NCBI GenBank assembly: GCA_037976565.1
Contig: CP137672.1
Span: 18,562,335-18,626,334 of the forward strand
Reading direction: 5' to 3'
Length of the DNA: 64,000 nucleotides
Source: Mesocentrotus franciscanus
Lineage: Eukaryota; Echinodermata; Echinoidea; Camarodonta; Strongylocentrotidae
Under the pieces are notes generated by a model. That model was not told where the DNA came from, did not search any database, and saw only the letters and a list, made by a program, of their open reading frames with translations. The position numbers and the translations under genes are program-made. Shown one piece after another: positions 23,977-34,712 of this stretch (the first letter of the stretch is position 1; every line of letters starts with the position of its first letter).

Positions 23977-25163
23977 GCTAATGCTACTGCTAATGAGGAT
24001 CACCATGATGATTACCTCACCTTGTTAACCACATGAGGGCGTTAGTGGCAGAGTTTTTAGCATCTGTTGTACCTTGTTCAATCTCTTGATCAACAATGGC
24101 AGTCAGTGTATGGAAATCATTCGGCCTTTCATTGTATTTATTCCTCAGTTTCTGCAAATAAAAAAGGAATGGTAGACAAGGAAAAATGGATTGTCTTTCT
24201 CTTGTTTTTCTTTTCCAACAATATGATTTCGGCTCTACGCATAAGATAAATTCAAATGATGGTACTCCTTCTTGAAATACGTTCCAAGTATTTCATCTTT
24301 TCAACCAATAGGTGACCGGAATATATGAAATGTCTGAATGAATCAGCTTTGTCTCCTAAACGTTCTTGACCTACGTTCGAACTATTTTATCTTTCCAACC
24401 AATAGATGAACAGAATTATAAAATGTCTAAATGAATCAGCTTTATTTCGCAAACGTGGCGTCTATTAATCTTAAGACAATCAATGATGATTTAGTTTTAA
24501 TGAACCCGCATAAATCAAAAAATGGCATAATGCCCTCTTCAACATACAAATAGTAATTTTACAATGCTGCATGTTTCCAATACAGACAGTTAAATGGCAA
24601 CATGTTTTGAATTATACATTAAGTTACATGTACAATGTATCCTAACTTAACATTTGATTTGAAAAAAAAGTTTATAAAGAATAATACTTTACATAAGTTC
24701 AAAACTAGATAATCAAATGATTATCACTTGCCAAAAAGGAGAACGTTTTTTTCTAGCAAAGCTATAGTTTTCACAGGACAACAACAATTCCACAATCACT
24801 GTTACTATAACATCTAGTTCTACTACTACCACTGCTGCTGCTTCTGCTGATAAGGTTATCTCGAAACTGATCAAGATAAGATTTAAGATGTTTCTTGAAA
24901 GTGTCTAAGGAGGAGGCTTCTCATAATTATGTAGATGGGAGAGCCGTTCCCATTTTTTTTTTTTTGGGGGTTGGAGGGTTATTAATGTTTTCTGTTTTCT
25001 TTTTCTTTTATTTTCCTTCTTAGAAACAATATGTACTGGGGCTTTATCAACAGCCCATTTCAATTTTTTACTGGCTACCACATTACCATCACGTTCAAAC
25101 TTACCACAAGGTTGCCATTCACATCCATTTTTACCATGGCAAAAGCATTCTTTCCTAGGAAAT
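22246..25163 (-). CDS. Glycolipid transfer protein (GLTP), last four coding exons
   Basis: Four minus-strand exons with proper GT-AG sites splice in frame: 25105-25163, 24021-24151, 22897-23038 and 22246-22419, ending in TAA. The 168 visible codons match the GLTP fold from its second helix to the C-terminus: ALMWLTRGL, then KQHHHWLVQ, then VAFRAAPYYSDLI. The residues known to contact the sugar headgroup and amide in human GLTP (Asp48, Asn52, Lys55, Trp96, His140) all have counterparts: DVNGNLVK, the W of MWL, and the H of HHHW. The protein would move glycosphingolipids between membranes in the cytosol. The first 35-40 residues are not found; exon 25105-25163 begins mid-codon, so at least one further upstream exon is needed. 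The C-terminal tail differs from the vertebrate one. Introns hold microsatellites and a LINE scrap. Confidence 0.93.
23815..23990. repeat. CTA/TAA microsatellite in a GLTP intron
   Basis: Runs of CTACTA and AATAAT, interrupted by GCTGCTGCT, lie between the second and third visible GLTP exons. The open frame that crosses this tract is an artefact of the repeat. Confidence 0.85.
24852..24951 (-). pseudogene. LINE reverse-transcriptase C-terminal scrap
   Basis: On the minus strand a 100-base piece reads ALPS, then two stops, then EASSLDTFKKHLKSYLDQF. This is the typical end of Jockey/CR1-group LINE ORF2 proteins. It lies in the GLTP intron between exons 24021-24151 and 25105-25163. It is too short to assign a family. 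Confidence 0.6.
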
Positions 25164-27020
25164 CTGAAAGTTAAAATTACACTCTTTGTTAAGCAGTGTT
25201 GAGAATAAAGTGCAAACTCCCACTTTGTCTATTGAGAGCAAGAAGGGTGTTAACCTGCGGTAAAGTATATGAGTTAATACCCAACTGGCTCTAAGCAGAC
25301 GATTTATGAAAACACCCCATCATCCCCTTTCTTTCAGAATTAACGATTTCAGTGATCATTTGCAGAACAACGATTTCATGTGTGTCAAAAAAAGAAATAC
25401 ATGTAAATATACAGACGTAAAAAATGAAAAGCGATTTCCCAAAAAGTGTCTTTCTCTGAGTAGAGGCTCACCTTCCTTATTTTTATTATTACCCCTTTTT
25501 TATCCATCCCATGGCACTGTTATGTTATCCGGTCATTTAAACAGGCTGCTTTCTGAACCTCTCTGCATGGTTGCTGTTTTGCCACACGAGCAATTTTGCA
25601 CAAAACGATAAGCACCAGTTGACAGAAGGATTATTTTGCAGTTGGCAACACAATAGCTTTCCATAATTACACATTTCTGGTCTTGATCAACTCCATGACA
25701 GCCTTTTAAACACCATTATTGATTAATCTTGCACTGGAAACAGTTATATAATCGTGAAGCCTTTGGTATATATCTATCCCATGATAAATACACTTTACAA
25801 TGTTGCACAGGTCGATCATTTGTGTGGCGTAGAAAGAGTGAATACAAGGAATTAACAATGATTCAGTGTCAACTTGAGTCAAAAGGACTCGTTCATTACT
25901 CTGTCTTTGCTGGCATGGTGACAATAATCCTACGATTAACAAGCCTCCTGCAAGGAAAATCCACAGATAGAGTTCGCAGTAACTTACAGGTAATTTTGCC
26001 TTACTAAATTTAGATGGTAATCTCATTGTTTGAACTATATAGACTACTTCGTTTACCTCAAGTCACAATGAGTGGCTTCAAGACTCAAAACAGTGCCATA
26101 CTTACAGCATGTGTTGGTTTGCCTAATATAAACTGGGTCTGCACATATAGTGACTGTCACAGACTACTAAACTTTACTATCTTGTGAGTGACCCCATTAG
26201 TGGTACTTGGTTCAATGATTTACATGCCCTGTCATTAGTGAAATATGCTGATATTTCTATACAAATAGTTCATATTTAGCTGCCCCCATTAGCTATAATG
26301 TAGAATGATCACATTTGCCTTACCAATAACATACACAGTAGGGTGTAGCTTTTAAAATCGTTATACTAGGCCATCTGATAAAAAATAGGGGGAACAAATA
26401 TTTATTACCTTACATCTTGCCTGCCTAGATTTTATCAGTTTTTAAATTATTTTCTACTCTTTCATAGATTATGCCAAAACACGTTTGTAGTTTGCTGAAT
26501 ATACAAGTACCTTCGACTATGCAATAATTTCTGTTTGTCAGAAAACATGCTTTGCGGATACAAAGTATTTGAGGTAATGCCCTCCTGGCTCTAAACAGAC
26601 AGTGTTACAAATTCAGAACAAATAAGACAAATCTGGCCTTCAATAGTTAAAGTAATCACCGGAAGAATCAAAAGTGATTTGAATTGATGCAAAATTCATA
26701 TCATTGCGAAGGGGAAGCCTTACTGATCAAATATCGCAACTTCCCTCTTCAAAATATGTTGGGGGCCCGGAGTAACCATTTCTCAAAATGGTTAATTTTG
26801 AGATCCAGATTTTCTGCCTTCAGTGGTCTTCCGTAGATCGTCAAGATTCGCGACGTCACATGCGAGACACAGCTAGCCACAAAATTCCATTTTACGCCTC
26901 TCCATGATATCTATATGATTTTTAGCAAATCATTCGTGTTTTTCAAGAGAAAACCTTTCCACCCCATAAATAATTTGTCCAAAATTATCGGTTGTCGTGT
27001 ATTTTCTTCGGGTGACTACT
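25164..27020. other. Region upstream of visible GLTP exons, no exon assigned
   Basis: The missing 5' exon(s) of GLTP should lie here or further right. A donor-like GTAAGT (minus) occurs near 26110-26115 and another near 25990, but the sequence before them does not read as a GLTP N-terminus. Nothing else is recognisable. Confidence 0.45.
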
Positions 27021-27023
27021 TTA

Positions 27024-27648
27024 TGCCTAGATTACATTTGGCCTACGATTAGTCTACGGAGCCCATATCCTGCCCGTATCCCCTTTTCCGTGCGGCCTCC
27101 GTGCGGAGGCAAAAGGCGGCCGTGAGATTTTCGTACGGATTCACGGGCTCCGCGGCCTCTACGATTTTGTTTCGTGAGAAGTTATACAAAGTTGAACAAT
27201 CGTAAGCCCGTAGCCCGTAGACATGTCATAGGTGGCATTGCAAAATCCCCGCACGGGCATCGCGCGGAGGCCTCATGCTGATCGTGCAGAAAACGCACGA
27301 TTTTTCGGTGAACATGGGGGCAAAAAAAAACGCTCAAAACGGCACGGCGGCTGCACGGTCACCGCGCCTTCTCCGCGCAACCTATGCAAAGAAGCTGCAC
27401 GGGTTCCGTACGATTTCCGTGCGGAGACTGCGGAGACTGCACGGCTACTGCACGATTTCCGTACAAACTCCGAGCAGCCTATCTACGGATTGGCCCCGGC
27501 CTGCCCCCGAGGGCCAATACAGAAAATGGCACGATGCTCGTAGATAATGTTAACACAAACATCGTAGCCCGTAGCCTCCTCCGATGTCCCAAAAGTCGGA
27601 CCAAAAATCGTAGACCAATTTATCGTACGGGCAAATGTAATCTAGGCA
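27024..27648. mobile_element. GC-rich TIR element with TTA target duplication
   Basis: Ends are perfect 17-base inverted repeats TGCCTAGATTACATTTG and its complement, flanked by TTA at 27021-27023 and 27649-27651. A 3-base TTA/TAA duplication is typical of PIF/Harbinger elements. The 625-base interior is far richer in GC than its surroundings and repeats CGTACGG, GCACGG and CGTAGCCCGTAG motifs. Several overlapping open frames exist but none resembles a transposase. Confidence 0.8.
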
Positions 27649-27660
27649 TTAATAACTTAA

Positions 27661-28583
27661 AGGTACTATGTCCCTTTTGCAGCCCACATCAAATTCTGTA
27701 GAACTTTGCAGGTATTATGAATATGTCATGTATGTCCTAACTGTGAAATTTTAAAATAAGTTGAGTTCTGGTCATGTGATTGCATTGTGAAAGAAACGTT
27801 GTGGAATCGATCAGAAAAGGTTGATCATGTATAGCATATAAGTATTGGTGGGTACTGCAAGGTTCTGGAATCAGCAAAATGAAACGAAATTTGGCCCAGT
27901 CTTCGTAAAGTTACAAGCACTGTACACAGAAAGATGTATATGGGACTACACGAACATGTGGCATAAAAATCTGTCCCGATTTTTATGATGTTACATGCCA
28001 TACTTAGAATATTAGAGGCATTTGAAGAGCCATGCTGTTCAGGGAACATTTTTTTATCTGATGTTCTTCCACACTTGCATAATACAATGATAACGCTCAC
28101 AAATTATTTTTCACCTCTTCCCAGAACTCAACCTTCTCTTTAAACGTTAGCAGTGTCCTAGTATTCAAATTATGAAATGAAACCCGTTTACTTTCTAGAC
28201 TTCGCTGTCAGATACTATTTAGTGACTGAGTGACATCTTTTTTATCTTTGGTAATAACATACATAAAATGAGCTGTAACAGGTACATGACCATTTGTCTA
28301 CATCAATAACCCACTACTTTTAATGGCCAAAATTCAACTTATTGAATCTTTGTGCAGCACAACAAGTACGACCATTCTGTAGAAGAGTCTGAAAATCAGA
28401 CTATTAAATTAGATGATTGCAATCACTTAAATCGATTCGACAACTAATGGTCGTTATTTTCCCACAAAAAGCTATTTTCAAGCCCTTTCGTTTTAAGGGA
28501 AGTTCTAAATTAGTATTGTCTTTCAAATACAGTAGGAATTTAACCTTTTCATTTTTTTGGCCTGCAAATGGGACAAAGTACCT
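27661..28583. mobile_element. TTAA-flanked TIR element (family 2), copy A
   Basis: Ends are AGGTACTATGTCCCTTTTGC and GCAAATGGGACAAAGTACCT, flanked by TTAA (27657-27660 and 28584-28587). The 923-base length includes a nested TTAA element (27755-28139). Without it the element is about 535 bases, like copy B, whose first 524 bases are 54304-54827. Non-coding. Confidence 0.9.
27755..28139. mobile_element. TTAA-flanked element nested in family 2 copy A
   Basis: A 385-base insert starts AATAAGTTGAGTTCTGG and ends CCAGAACTCAACCTTCTCT, with TTAA on both sides (27751-27754 and 28140-28143). Family 2 copy B keeps the empty site (GAAATTTAAATGTTAG, TTAA 54393-54396). The first 200 bases match the element at 17300-17687 closely, but the outer ends have diverged, so the two are variants of one family. 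Confidence 0.88.
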
Positions 28584-29045
28584 TTAATAATAATGTTCAA
28601 ATAATGAATGTTTATGAGTTCAATAGAACAGTTAATCTTTCAACGAATGAAAATATTCGCACTATTTAACGAATGAAACACATTCATTATTTGTTCTATA
28701 TAATATCTAAGTAGATCTAATAGAACGTTAATCTTTCAACAAATTATGCTTTGCTCTTTTTATTAATAATAAATTAAATTTGGAGTCAGACCTTCTCGAT
28801 TACATTCAGATTGCCTTTGCGTCAGATGCGCACATCTAAGACAATGAAAACAATGGGATACGCGCAGGGCAGAGAGGTACGCAGTCTAAATATAACCCCA
28901 AATTCACGCTGAATAGTGCAAAAATGCACGGCGAATACAACCAAAATTTACCGCTCAATGACGTAGGCGTCCAATGATTATTTATTGAATATCATGTGAC
29001 CAACAATCCTACAATCGAATGACAAGGATCTACTTAGGTGTTATA
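28584..29045. other. Spacer, no gene seen
   Basis: AT-rich sequence between the TTAA element and the split-direct-repeat element. No open frame or repeat structure of note. Confidence 0.5.
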
Positions 29046-29378
29046 TAAGGAATTTTATCGCACGTAGGGCGATATAAATGATTTACATTCATCAGTGACA
29101 GCATGCGTCAGCGGCGGCGTTTCTTTTGTGATGAGTTTTAGCGGCATCGTGAGAGGAAACAATAACATACCGGGCCCCCTTTGTTGTCAGCCGCGCGGTA
29201 TCTTTCATGTGCGCGTAGCTATAAACTGAATTTGCGCGAGGTATGTTTCGAATGTATGTATGGAATTCAATTGGCCGGGATGGATTGGGTTCCCACGGTG
29301 TTGGTGAGAGAATTCTCATTCACCTTGTGGATTTTGTAGAGGATGGATGTAGACATTAATCGGTGGCAAATTAATTTA
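29046..29378 (+). repeat. Split direct repeat A1
   Basis: This is the 333-base left terminal repeat, beginning TAAGGAATTTTATCG and ending GGCAAATTAATTTA. By eye every base matches A2 at 33906-34238. GC-rich and CpG-containing relative to its surroundings. The minus-strand open frame inside it is also duplicated and is not taken as a gene. Confidence 0.92.
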
Positions 29379-31579
29379 ACTTAGCTGGGCTTTATTGAGC
29401 CTGAGGAAACTTCATACTGGAAAATTATTATACGTGGATTTCACATCGGATTTTAATAGAGGAAAAGTTTCAATTTTAATTGGACTTGGTTCTACAGAGT
29501 ATACGGCGTAGCGGATAGTTCATACCGGGACGTCTTCTCGGAACCTACAAAGGTATCTCCGAGAGGAAAGTTAAGTATGACGATGGTTTATCCAATTTCA
29601 CTTCTTTACGTACGTATAATTAGTATTAATTAATTGGTATATGTTTCATAAGGCGGACGAAGATCAACGATGTTAGATATTATTTTAATTTTGAATGGAT
29701 AAATTGCATGGCAGTCAGGGGTGTCGATTTGTATTCGTGGTTGGGGGGATGATAGGTGCCAAAATATTTTCGGCAATGGATTAAAGCAACCAAGAGGTAG
29801 AAGCGTGTGGCAGGTTCCATCCTCCCTTCCAAGTTATTAATTTTTCAAGTCACTCTTAATAAAGATAATATTTCAGAGAATATAAGAGTGGTAATAAAAT
29901 TAATAACATGTTAAATGTTAGTCCTGACTCTTGCCTGCAGTGTAGGCCTACCAGACTGATATTATTTATTTTTAAACGAAATTTAGACATTACCAAAACA
30001 AAACCCAATGGTGAGGGATATCAATTTGTGAAAGTATTATGTTACCAGTGGGCAAATGCATTAATAAGCAACCAGGAAAGGTTCATGTAGACAGAAAAAA
30101 AATTATTTCCTGGTGATAGAAACATACATTTTATGAATATTGATGTCTCCAAACAACATTCATCGTGAAAAACCCATTCCAATATTCTGTGTAAGGAGAT
30201 CTCCAAAAACATAGTTCTCATTAGTAAATGAAAAACATATTGCTTTTGGTTCTTCATTTGACTCTCTTCCTTCTTTAATTAAACCAACTGAATCCTCTCT
30301 GCGGGAAACTCAATTCAATGAAACAGAATATCACTGATGCAAAATTTGGTTTTCAAAATGACAGAAAATTTCCACTCCTGATTTCATACAAACTGTCTGT
30401 TTTTTAACAACATAATACTAAAATTTACGTTCCAACTACCAAACAACAAACTTCCATTATCTCCTTTTTTACCCAGATATATACTTATCATACCAGATAC
30501 GCTTTAAAATATAAGCATAATATTCCCCTAAGGCCCTGACCAGAGCACTATTTTTCTTTTTCTTTTTCAAAAACTGTAACCAGTCTTAGAAGGTGCATTA
30601 TTATTGGAAGGGTGTTATAAACAAAATTTCAAACTTAATAACATTCTAACCTTCAAAAACACCTTAACTATCTTATGCCTGTTACGTTTGAATACAATAC
30701 ATAGGCCTACATTAGCTTTTCAATAAAACAAAAATAAGTTGTGACATAATAATCTTTCTCCAAAATATCGAACTGGAGTATTCGGTTGTATTGCTTGTTT
30801 ATGTACACACAAAGAGCTTAATTTCAAGAGGCACTAGATCCATGTGTGTAACTTAAGAAAGAACTCTTTGTTTACCCGATTTTGTTCAGGTGTCTATGGA
30901 AAATTGTTATTAAAAGATGCATGTGTTCATAATTTCTCTCGTAATTTAGGTTAATAATTTTGTTCAAGGTAAATAGAGAAAATGTATATCATTATCTCCA
31001 TTTGCTATCAAAAGATTTTGCTCCTTTCGGAAAATAGCTCTTCAAATGTTTTACATGTAGAGATATAAATAAACAAAGAAATGGATGAAATCAATAAAAC
31101 AAAATAGATACTGAGCATGAATCAGGGAACAAACTGAAAGTTTCGTCTCCTACATGCTGCCATTTGGACAAAACCGTCTTTCTCTTCAATGATATAATAT
31201 TTTATTATTTTACTTGCATTATGACAAAAAACGCATCATCAACCCCACATAGTCATAGCTTTAAAAATCATTTCAGATTGAACTGGCCCAAAGTCATGTG
31301 ATATTCTTGCTCAGATGCTTTCCTTTACCTTTAAGATTTTATTTTATTTTATTTAATTTTTTTTTTTTTTGTTTGTTTGTTTGTTTGTTTTATTTTTATT
31401 TTTTATTTTTATGGTGAATTATTGTGATCGACTCCCCCGATGGCAGTGATTTGACTTAAGCCCTATTAAAGCGACTATTAAATATACAGGGATCGCCTAA
31501 CAATGTTAAATCTGAGATACATGGCCCCGCGTGTTTTCAGTGTTTGTGATATGGTATTGTATTAAAAAATATATATATA

Positions 31580-31631
<52 letters not shown>

Positions 31632-31913
31632 CATAAATAAATAAATAAATACATAAAAACGTGTTTCAAAATGACCAAGAAGGGGTTCCTGATTGACCTA
31701 AAGGTTTAAGAATTTTGTAATTTTAATGTTAGCCTTAAGGATCTAAGACAAAGTTAACAGATCCCTCTACAGCCGATTGTGTTTGAATAAGTTGAATAAG
31801 CGGGCGCTTACGGACAATAGTGAGTGGGAAGGGTTCTAGATATGACACAAGTCGAATGGTGGTGAACAATAAGCTGCCGGAAGTTTTTCTTTTTATTCCT
31901 GTCGTAGGTTGAT
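29379..31913. other. Left interior of the split-repeat element, no coding seen
   Basis: AT-rich, with TTTG repeats near 31370-31390 and a poly-A/TA tract near 31565-31630. No motif of a reverse transcriptase, RNase H or tyrosine recombinase was found in any frame by eye. The coding genes expected of an autonomous element are missing or unrecognisable. Confidence 0.5.
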
Positions 31914-32281
31914 ATGATACACTGGTTAGCCGCCTTCGCGCTCCTCCCTGATGCCCGCAGCATTTGGTCCAGTGTGTTGCCACGAAGGACTTACACAGGT
32001 TTCGACAATGACGAACAGCCAAATAATTCTAGAACGCGGCTAGTATTTAGCAAGCATGCCAGGAATATATGCCGCAGAATCGGGGTCGTTCATTGGATCA
32101 TTCGGGCTTCGCGCACGAGCGACACGAGCTGTTTCCTAGTGATGCCGATGGAATACATTTTTTTTTGGCAGGAAATGACTTGTTCCTTCAAAGCCTTATT
32201 CGCGAGTCGACGAACGTTGGAAAGACTGCATTCCAGTTCTTTGTTGTGGTTCACTCTAATTTGTTATTAAATTATTTGTAG
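31914..32281 (+). pseudogene. SGNH-hydrolase-like remnant
   Basis: One frame (from 31914) carries IWSSVLPRRTY and SKHARNICRRIGVVHW. After a frameshift near 32085-32100 a second frame carries HELFPSDADGIHFFLAGND, then LFLQSL. The order matches the C-terminal half of SGNH-family hydrolase ORFs of retroelements: a WSxxLPRR block, a basic helix, then the DGIH block with the catalytic Asp/His pair. The N-terminal block with the serine is not found. In Ngaro-type elements such a gene lies near the right repeats, as here (0.9 kb before B1). Alternative: an unrelated host gene relic. Confidence 0.62.
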
Positions 32282-33193
32282 ACTGTTTTCATGAGCTTGG
32301 TCTCGCCCGTGTTCATAACGGCGTCTGTCATTTAATACTGTTTTCGGTTTTAAAATGTATTCATGTTAAAGTTAAAACGAAAGATATTTGTTTACGATTA
32401 ATTTTGTTAATGGGCCTATTTGCTCAAGCTTTAAATCGCTAAAAGGTATATAGTTAAATGAAATTAACCAATTAGGTGATGGGTTGAGATTAATATGTTA
32501 AGCTCATATACTTGGTGGGGTTGTTATATTATGGCACAATATGAACATTTAATTAGTGAAGTTAGATTAAATGTTGATTGGTTGTAGAAATTGAATTTAA
32601 AATTGATGATATGAAATTCGGTTATTATTAATATTTAAACCCCCTTTTTAAAGTATCGATAATGAAAGCAATTTTTTCAGAGGATAGGATATTGCTTCAG
32701 CTGCTGATGAGTTGGATATTATTAGTGTTTTTTATACATGTAGTTGGCGATTGGAAAGCTGACATTTCTGATTAGTTTAAAAAAAAAAAAAAAAATTTTG
32801 AAAATTATTTGAAGGCCTTTCGTGGCGACAATGACATTTTGTCAAGTTTTGAATTTTATTTGCCGATAATATACGTATGTAAGCGAATTTTGGCGTATTA
32901 CGTTTTGGTTGGATTATTGCATTAGTACAGCAGATGTTTATGCTTATAAATATTTTGAATTGAATACGTGATGTACGTAAAATAATATATACGAATACTT
33001 AGGCACTTTAGTGCAAGTAAAAGGTTTGCAGACGTGAATATACCTGCATTTCAAGTTGTGGGAAGAAATTTAATGTTGAAGTTAATTCAGAGAATTGACG
33101 CTGATAAAAGTTTTGAATTGAATACGTAATGTACGTAAAAATAATATATACGCTCAGTGGCGGCGGGCGGTGCCCGTGTGGCGGAAATTGTCA
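32282..33193. other. Right interior of the split-repeat element, no gene seen
   Basis: AT-rich spacer with an A15 run near 32780 and a near-duplicate phrase (TTTTGAATTGAATACGT plus GATGTACGTAAAATAATATA) at about 32954-32990 and 33111-33150. That is a short internal direct repeat of unknown meaning. Confidence 0.45.
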
Positions 33194-33908
33194 TTTTGCC
33201 TCTTCGCATATATATATGTGTATGCGTATATATGTTAATATATACATATAAAGGTTATTATGTGTATTACACACTGCTCCAAAATACCTCATGGGAAGGT
33301 TGTGTTTTTGAGAATATGAATTGGATTATTTTAGTTGGCCATTGTATCTTGCAGAGCTCAATATTTATTGGTTTCCGGTTGGGGCCCCGATGATAACAGG
33401 CATTCCGTCCTGTCGTTTATTTATAACATGTACCCGCCTGTAAAGTAGGCATCTGTTCGCCTGTTTTATGCAGTGGAACTGTTTGCCTTCTTTGTATGCA
33501 GTGGGGTGTTATACGTGCATCCTGTGCTCACAGTTCCAAATGAGGAGGTAAACTCTGTTCGCCTGTTTAATGCAGGGAACATTGTCGCCTTTTACGGGCT
33601 GTGGGGATGTACACAAGTTCTCGTCTGTTGGTGGCCCCTATGCAGAGAGTACTTTGGGTTGTTTTAGGTGCAGATACTTGTATAAATTGATTAAAAGATT
33701 CGAAAGTAATACCCGGGTCCTTCCCGGGGTGGATTGGAGCAGTGTAACATTTCAAGTAAAAGTATCCTATATTCAGTTGGGAAAGTTTGTGTCGTAGTTG
33801 TTGCTATTGTCATGATGTTGATATTCAGGGTAACAAGATTCCATCCTCTATTAAATCTCAAGTACCCGCAAAAACGCATTCCGTTTAATTTTGTTGCTGT
33901 GAATGTAA
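33194..33908 (+). repeat. Split direct repeat B1
   Basis: This is a 715-base repeat, starting TTTTGCCTCTTCGC and ending GTGAATGTAA. It recurs at 34713-35432. The copies differ by five inserted bases, four of them in C, G or T runs and one at TTTTACGGG against TTTTCACGGG. No substitution was noticed. B1 runs into A2 with a shared TAA. Confidence 0.92.
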
Positions 33909-34238
33909 GGAATTTTATCGCACGTAGGGCGATATAAATGATTTACATTCATCAGTGACAGCATGCGTCAGCGGCGGCGTTTCTTTTGTGATGAGTTTTA
34001 GCGGCATCGTGAGAGGAAACAATAACATACCGGGCCCCCTTTGTTGTCAGCCGCGCGGTATCTTTCATGTGCGCGTAGCTATAAACTGAATTTGCGCGAG
34101 GTATGTTTCGAATGTATGTATGGAATTCAATTGGCCGGGATGGATTGGGTTCCCACGGTGTTGGTGAGAGAATTCTCATTCACCTTGTGGATTTTGTAGA
34201 GGATGGATGTAGACATTAATCGGTGGCAAATTAATTTA
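33906..34238 (+). repeat. Split direct repeat A2
   Basis: Second copy of the A repeat, offset 4,860 bases from A1 and indistinguishable from it by eye. It follows B1 directly. Confidence 0.92.
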
Positions 34239-34712
34239 CCCTCCACCACCCCCAATTTGATTTTCCACCTCCTTACGTTTTTCAAGTGTATTCGATAGTA
34301 AGTTTTACTAATATTAAGTGGTCAGGAAGTGTGTGATTAACATAACGGTTTAATAATGATCGTTTTCCACCTCAGTCAAGTAAATCTTGATGTCGAAGCA
34401 ATGCTTGGCAGGTTGGGGCTTTCCTGCGAGATTTTAATTTTCCCGCTTTGCGGTTTTAGCAGGTTTTCACCCAATCCTGGGGTAAGGGTCGGGGTCTCCT
34501 TCGTCTCCGCACTGACGCCGGGTCGGCCTTATCGTCGCACTTAGGATGGCAAGTTCGAAAGAGGGCGCGCGAATTTTTATGTTGGCCGATCTTGTCCATG
34601 GCGGGCGACGATGGGCCGTCCCGGGCTGGTGCGGGGTCGTTGGTGGTCTCGATCATGGGGTTGTCATAGATTAACTATGACAACTCTTTGTCCAAGTTCC
34701 TTTTCCCCCTAT
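34239..34712. other. Spacer between A2 and B2
   Basis: Single-copy sequence with a GC-rich centre (34430-34650) and a perfect 10-base-pair hairpin with a 5-base loop, GTTGTCATAG-ATTAA-CTATGACAAC, at 34660-34684, 28 bases before B2. No open frame of substance. Confidence 0.6.

Noticed and set aside
26100..26165. Possible GLTP first exon with a GTAAGTATGG donor
   Set aside because: The preceding frame does not resemble the GLTP N-terminus, and its phase would not give the Asp expected before FLG.
27232..27701. Three overlapping Arg-rich frames
   Set aside because: Products of GC-rich sequence within a terminal-inverted-repeat element; no transposase or other motif.
29092..29319. 75-codon minus-strand frame duplicated exactly at 33952-34179
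   Set aside because: It is identical because it lies in the A repeat. No homology recognised and no independent support as a gene.
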